Shown piece after piece: positions 5,342-6,373 of a stretch of DNA of 6,373 nucleotides. The stretch spans positions 1 to 6,373 of the forward strand of contig JACRBO010000411.1 in NCBI GenBank assembly GCA_016219235.1, in the 5' to 3' direction. Below the pieces are notes generated by a model that was not told where the DNA came from, searched no databases, and worked only from the letters and a program-made list of their open reading frames with translations. The position numbers and the translations under genes were made by a program. Every line of letters begins with the position of its first letter. Position 1 is the stretch's first letter. This DNA comes from Chloroflexota bacterium. Its GTDB lineage: Bacteria > Chloroflexota > Anaerolineae > Fen-1058.

Positions 5342-6274
5342 TTACTCTGCTTTGCGGCCCGGCTCCGATTTGACTTGCAGCCCCTGCCGAATCTGCGCCA
5401 GCATCGCTTCGGCTTCCGGCGAACGCGGCGATTGATTCGTCGCTCCAGCCCCCAGGCGTTCCGAGAGCAGCATGGCCATCAGCGCTTCCATGATGCTCCC
5501 GTTGCTGCCGTCCTGCCCGCCGATCATGATGCGCGGCACCACGTCCACTCCGGCCTGCTGAATGGCCTCGGCAAAGCGGCTGAGCACGGTCTGCGTGACC
5601 TGGAACTGCGGCCCGCCATAGGCGCGCACTTGCTCTTCCGTCGCCAGCGCCTGCGCGATACCGATGCGCGCCACCTTCTCCGCTTCGGCGTGGGCCAGGG
5701 CGCGAATCTGCGCCGCCTGCTGCAGCGAGCGTTGATACTCGGCCTTGCCCTGGTTGCCCAGCACCGTAATGCTCAACTCCGATTCGGTGAGGTTGGTCTG
5801 CATCTCCGCGCGCGCCTGCGCTTCCTTGAGATCGCGCTCCTTGACGGCGGCTTTCTGCTGCCGATCGAACGTCTCCACCTGTTCGGCCGCGACCTGTCGC
5901 GAGCGCAGCTGCACGAGGATCGTTTCGATCTGCGTGTCGCCGGGCGCGGACGTCGGGGTGCCGATCAGCACTTCTTCCAATTCCAGGTTGTAGTGCGCGA
6001 ACTTCTCCCGCATCTCCTGACTGGCGACCTGCTGGATCAGGCTGCGCTCTTGCAAGAGTTGAATCAGCGTGCGCGTCTGCCCCACGTTCTTGAAGTAGGC
6101 GGACACCATCGGGTCCAGCGTCTGTTCCACCAGACGTTTGATGTCACCAAAGCGTTGAATGACCAGCGGCGCTTTCTGGTAGTCGATGTGGATGACCACC
6201 GACAGCGGCAGCGATGGCTCGAAGGCGTCTTTACTCGATAGTTGTGTTTTGCCGAATAGCAAGCGAATCGTCAT
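5342..6274 (-). CDS. SPFH/band-7 (flotillin-like) protein, apparently lacking its N-terminal half
   Basis: The product is 310 aa from the ATG at 6274. Residues ~15-110 correspond to the later part of an SPFH domain (DAFEPSLPLSVVIHIDY, then VIQRFGDIKRLVEQTLDPMV and LIQLLQERS). Residues ~125-220 form an Ala/Glu/Gln-rich helical coiled coil (VAAEQVETFDRQQKAAVKE, AQIRALAHAEAEKVARIG), and 220-255 is the typical AYGGPQFQVTQTVLSRF segment ending VPRIMIGG. The C-terminal tail looks disordered. Family members of this type usually carry an N-terminal membrane or palmitoylation segment and an earlier half of the SPFH domain, and they scaffold membrane microdomains. Here neither is present before MTIRLLFGKTQL, so the protein is either a soluble short variant or 5'-truncated. 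It overlaps the upstream frame as ATGA and has only a weak AAGG upstream. Its stop, TAA, is at 5344-5342. Confidence 0.75.
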   Translation of the reverse strand: MTIRLLFGKTQLSSKDAFEPSLPLSVVIHIDYQKAPLVIQRFGDIKRLVEQTLDPMVSAYFKNVGQTRTLIQLLQERSLIQQVASQEMREKFAHYNLELEEVLIGTPTSAPGDTQIETILVQLRSRQVAAEQVETFDRQQKAAVKERDLKEAQARAEMQTNLTESELSITVLGNQGKAEYQRSLQQAAQIRALAHAEAEKVARIGIAQALATEEQVRAYGGPQFQVTQTVLSRFAEAIQQAGVDVVPRIMIGGQDGSNGSIMEALMAMLLSERLGAGATNQSPRSPEAEAMLAQIRQGLQVKSEPGRKAE

Positions 6275-6373
6275 GCGGGAGCCAGCCTTTGTTGCTTGGC
6301 AAACAATTGGGCAAAAACGTCTTGGGCTTGCTGACCATGCTGAAGCCGGTCATGCGCGTGCAGGATGAGCGCC
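6271..6373 (-). CDS. 3' end of an unknown gene, cut by the right edge
   Basis: A frame open from the right edge encodes 33 residues, starting ALILHAHDRLQHGQQAQDVF and ending AKQQRLAPA. It stops at TGA (6273-6271), overlapping the SPFH start codon as ATGA. The four-base overlap is typical of translationally coupled neighbours, which is the main support for a real gene. The residues are Gln/Ala-rich and probably helical; no family is recognisable. If it is the remnant of the missing SPFH N-terminal half in another frame, it does not look like it. Confidence 0.5.
   Translation of the reverse strand, partial: ALILHAHDRLQHGQQAQDVFAQLFAKQQRLAPA

Noticed and set aside
5375..6241. Plus-strand open frame of 288 codons opposite the SPFH gene
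   Set aside because: The minus-strand translation has clear SPFH family features; the plus-strand one is a low-complexity Arg/Leu/His shadow.
1..6373. CRISPR array, tRNA, rRNA, insertion sequence or attachment site
   Set aside because: No regularly spaced repeats, cloverleaf-like segments, transposase motifs or terminal inverted repeats were seen; nearly all bases are explained by minus-strand genes.

Overview
The window is compact bacterial DNA with a GC content of roughly 58% by eye. All genes read on the minus strand, so transcription runs from high to low coordinates. The gene set is a TGS-type nucleoside kinase, a ChlI/ChlD-type chelatase, an SPFH protein and several small conserved-looking proteins. 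This suggests a Chloroflexota-like or similar deep-branching bacterium, but no marker here fixes the taxon. The cyanobacterial HIP1 octamer was not seen, although the hexamer CGATCG is common.

Layout in transcription order: (1) the last 33 codons of an unknown gene (6271-6372) overlap by ATGA the start of an SPFH/flotillin-like gene (5342-6274), which appears to lack the usual N-terminal half. (2) A non-coding stretch (5178-5341) holds a 9-bp hairpin and a promoter with a perfect TATAAT box. (3) A tight, probably single operon follows: a 78-aa basic protein (4941-5177), an 85-aa protein (4676-4933), a ChlI-like AAA+ chelatase subunit (3540-4643), a ChlD-like linker and VWA domain in the -1 frame (2575-3546), a 92-aa protein (2285-2563) and a retropepsin-like aspartic protease (1924-2307). 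(4) After a 92-bp gap comes a long nucleoside kinase (119-1825), then the first 23 codons of another gene running off the left edge.

The most interesting feature is the junction of the two chelatase halves. The ChlI-like frame runs through nine consecutive A's and stops two codons later. A -1 slip on the A's enters a frame that stays open for 323 codons and encodes the rest of a ChlD protein. An SD-like AGAGGG lies 7 nt before the A-run and a hairpin starts 6 nt after it. One mRNA could therefore make both a small ChlI-like subunit (367 aa) and a medium ChlD-like subunit (about 689 aa). This matches a programmed-frameshift phenomenon already described for chlD genes of cobalamin producers. 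The large subunit (CobN or ChlH/BchH) is not in the window, so the metal and tetrapyrrole substrate remain undetermined.

The other notable item is the coupled pair of a retropepsin-like protease and a 92-aa partner, each with a strong Shine-Dalgarno sequence. Its biological role is unknown.
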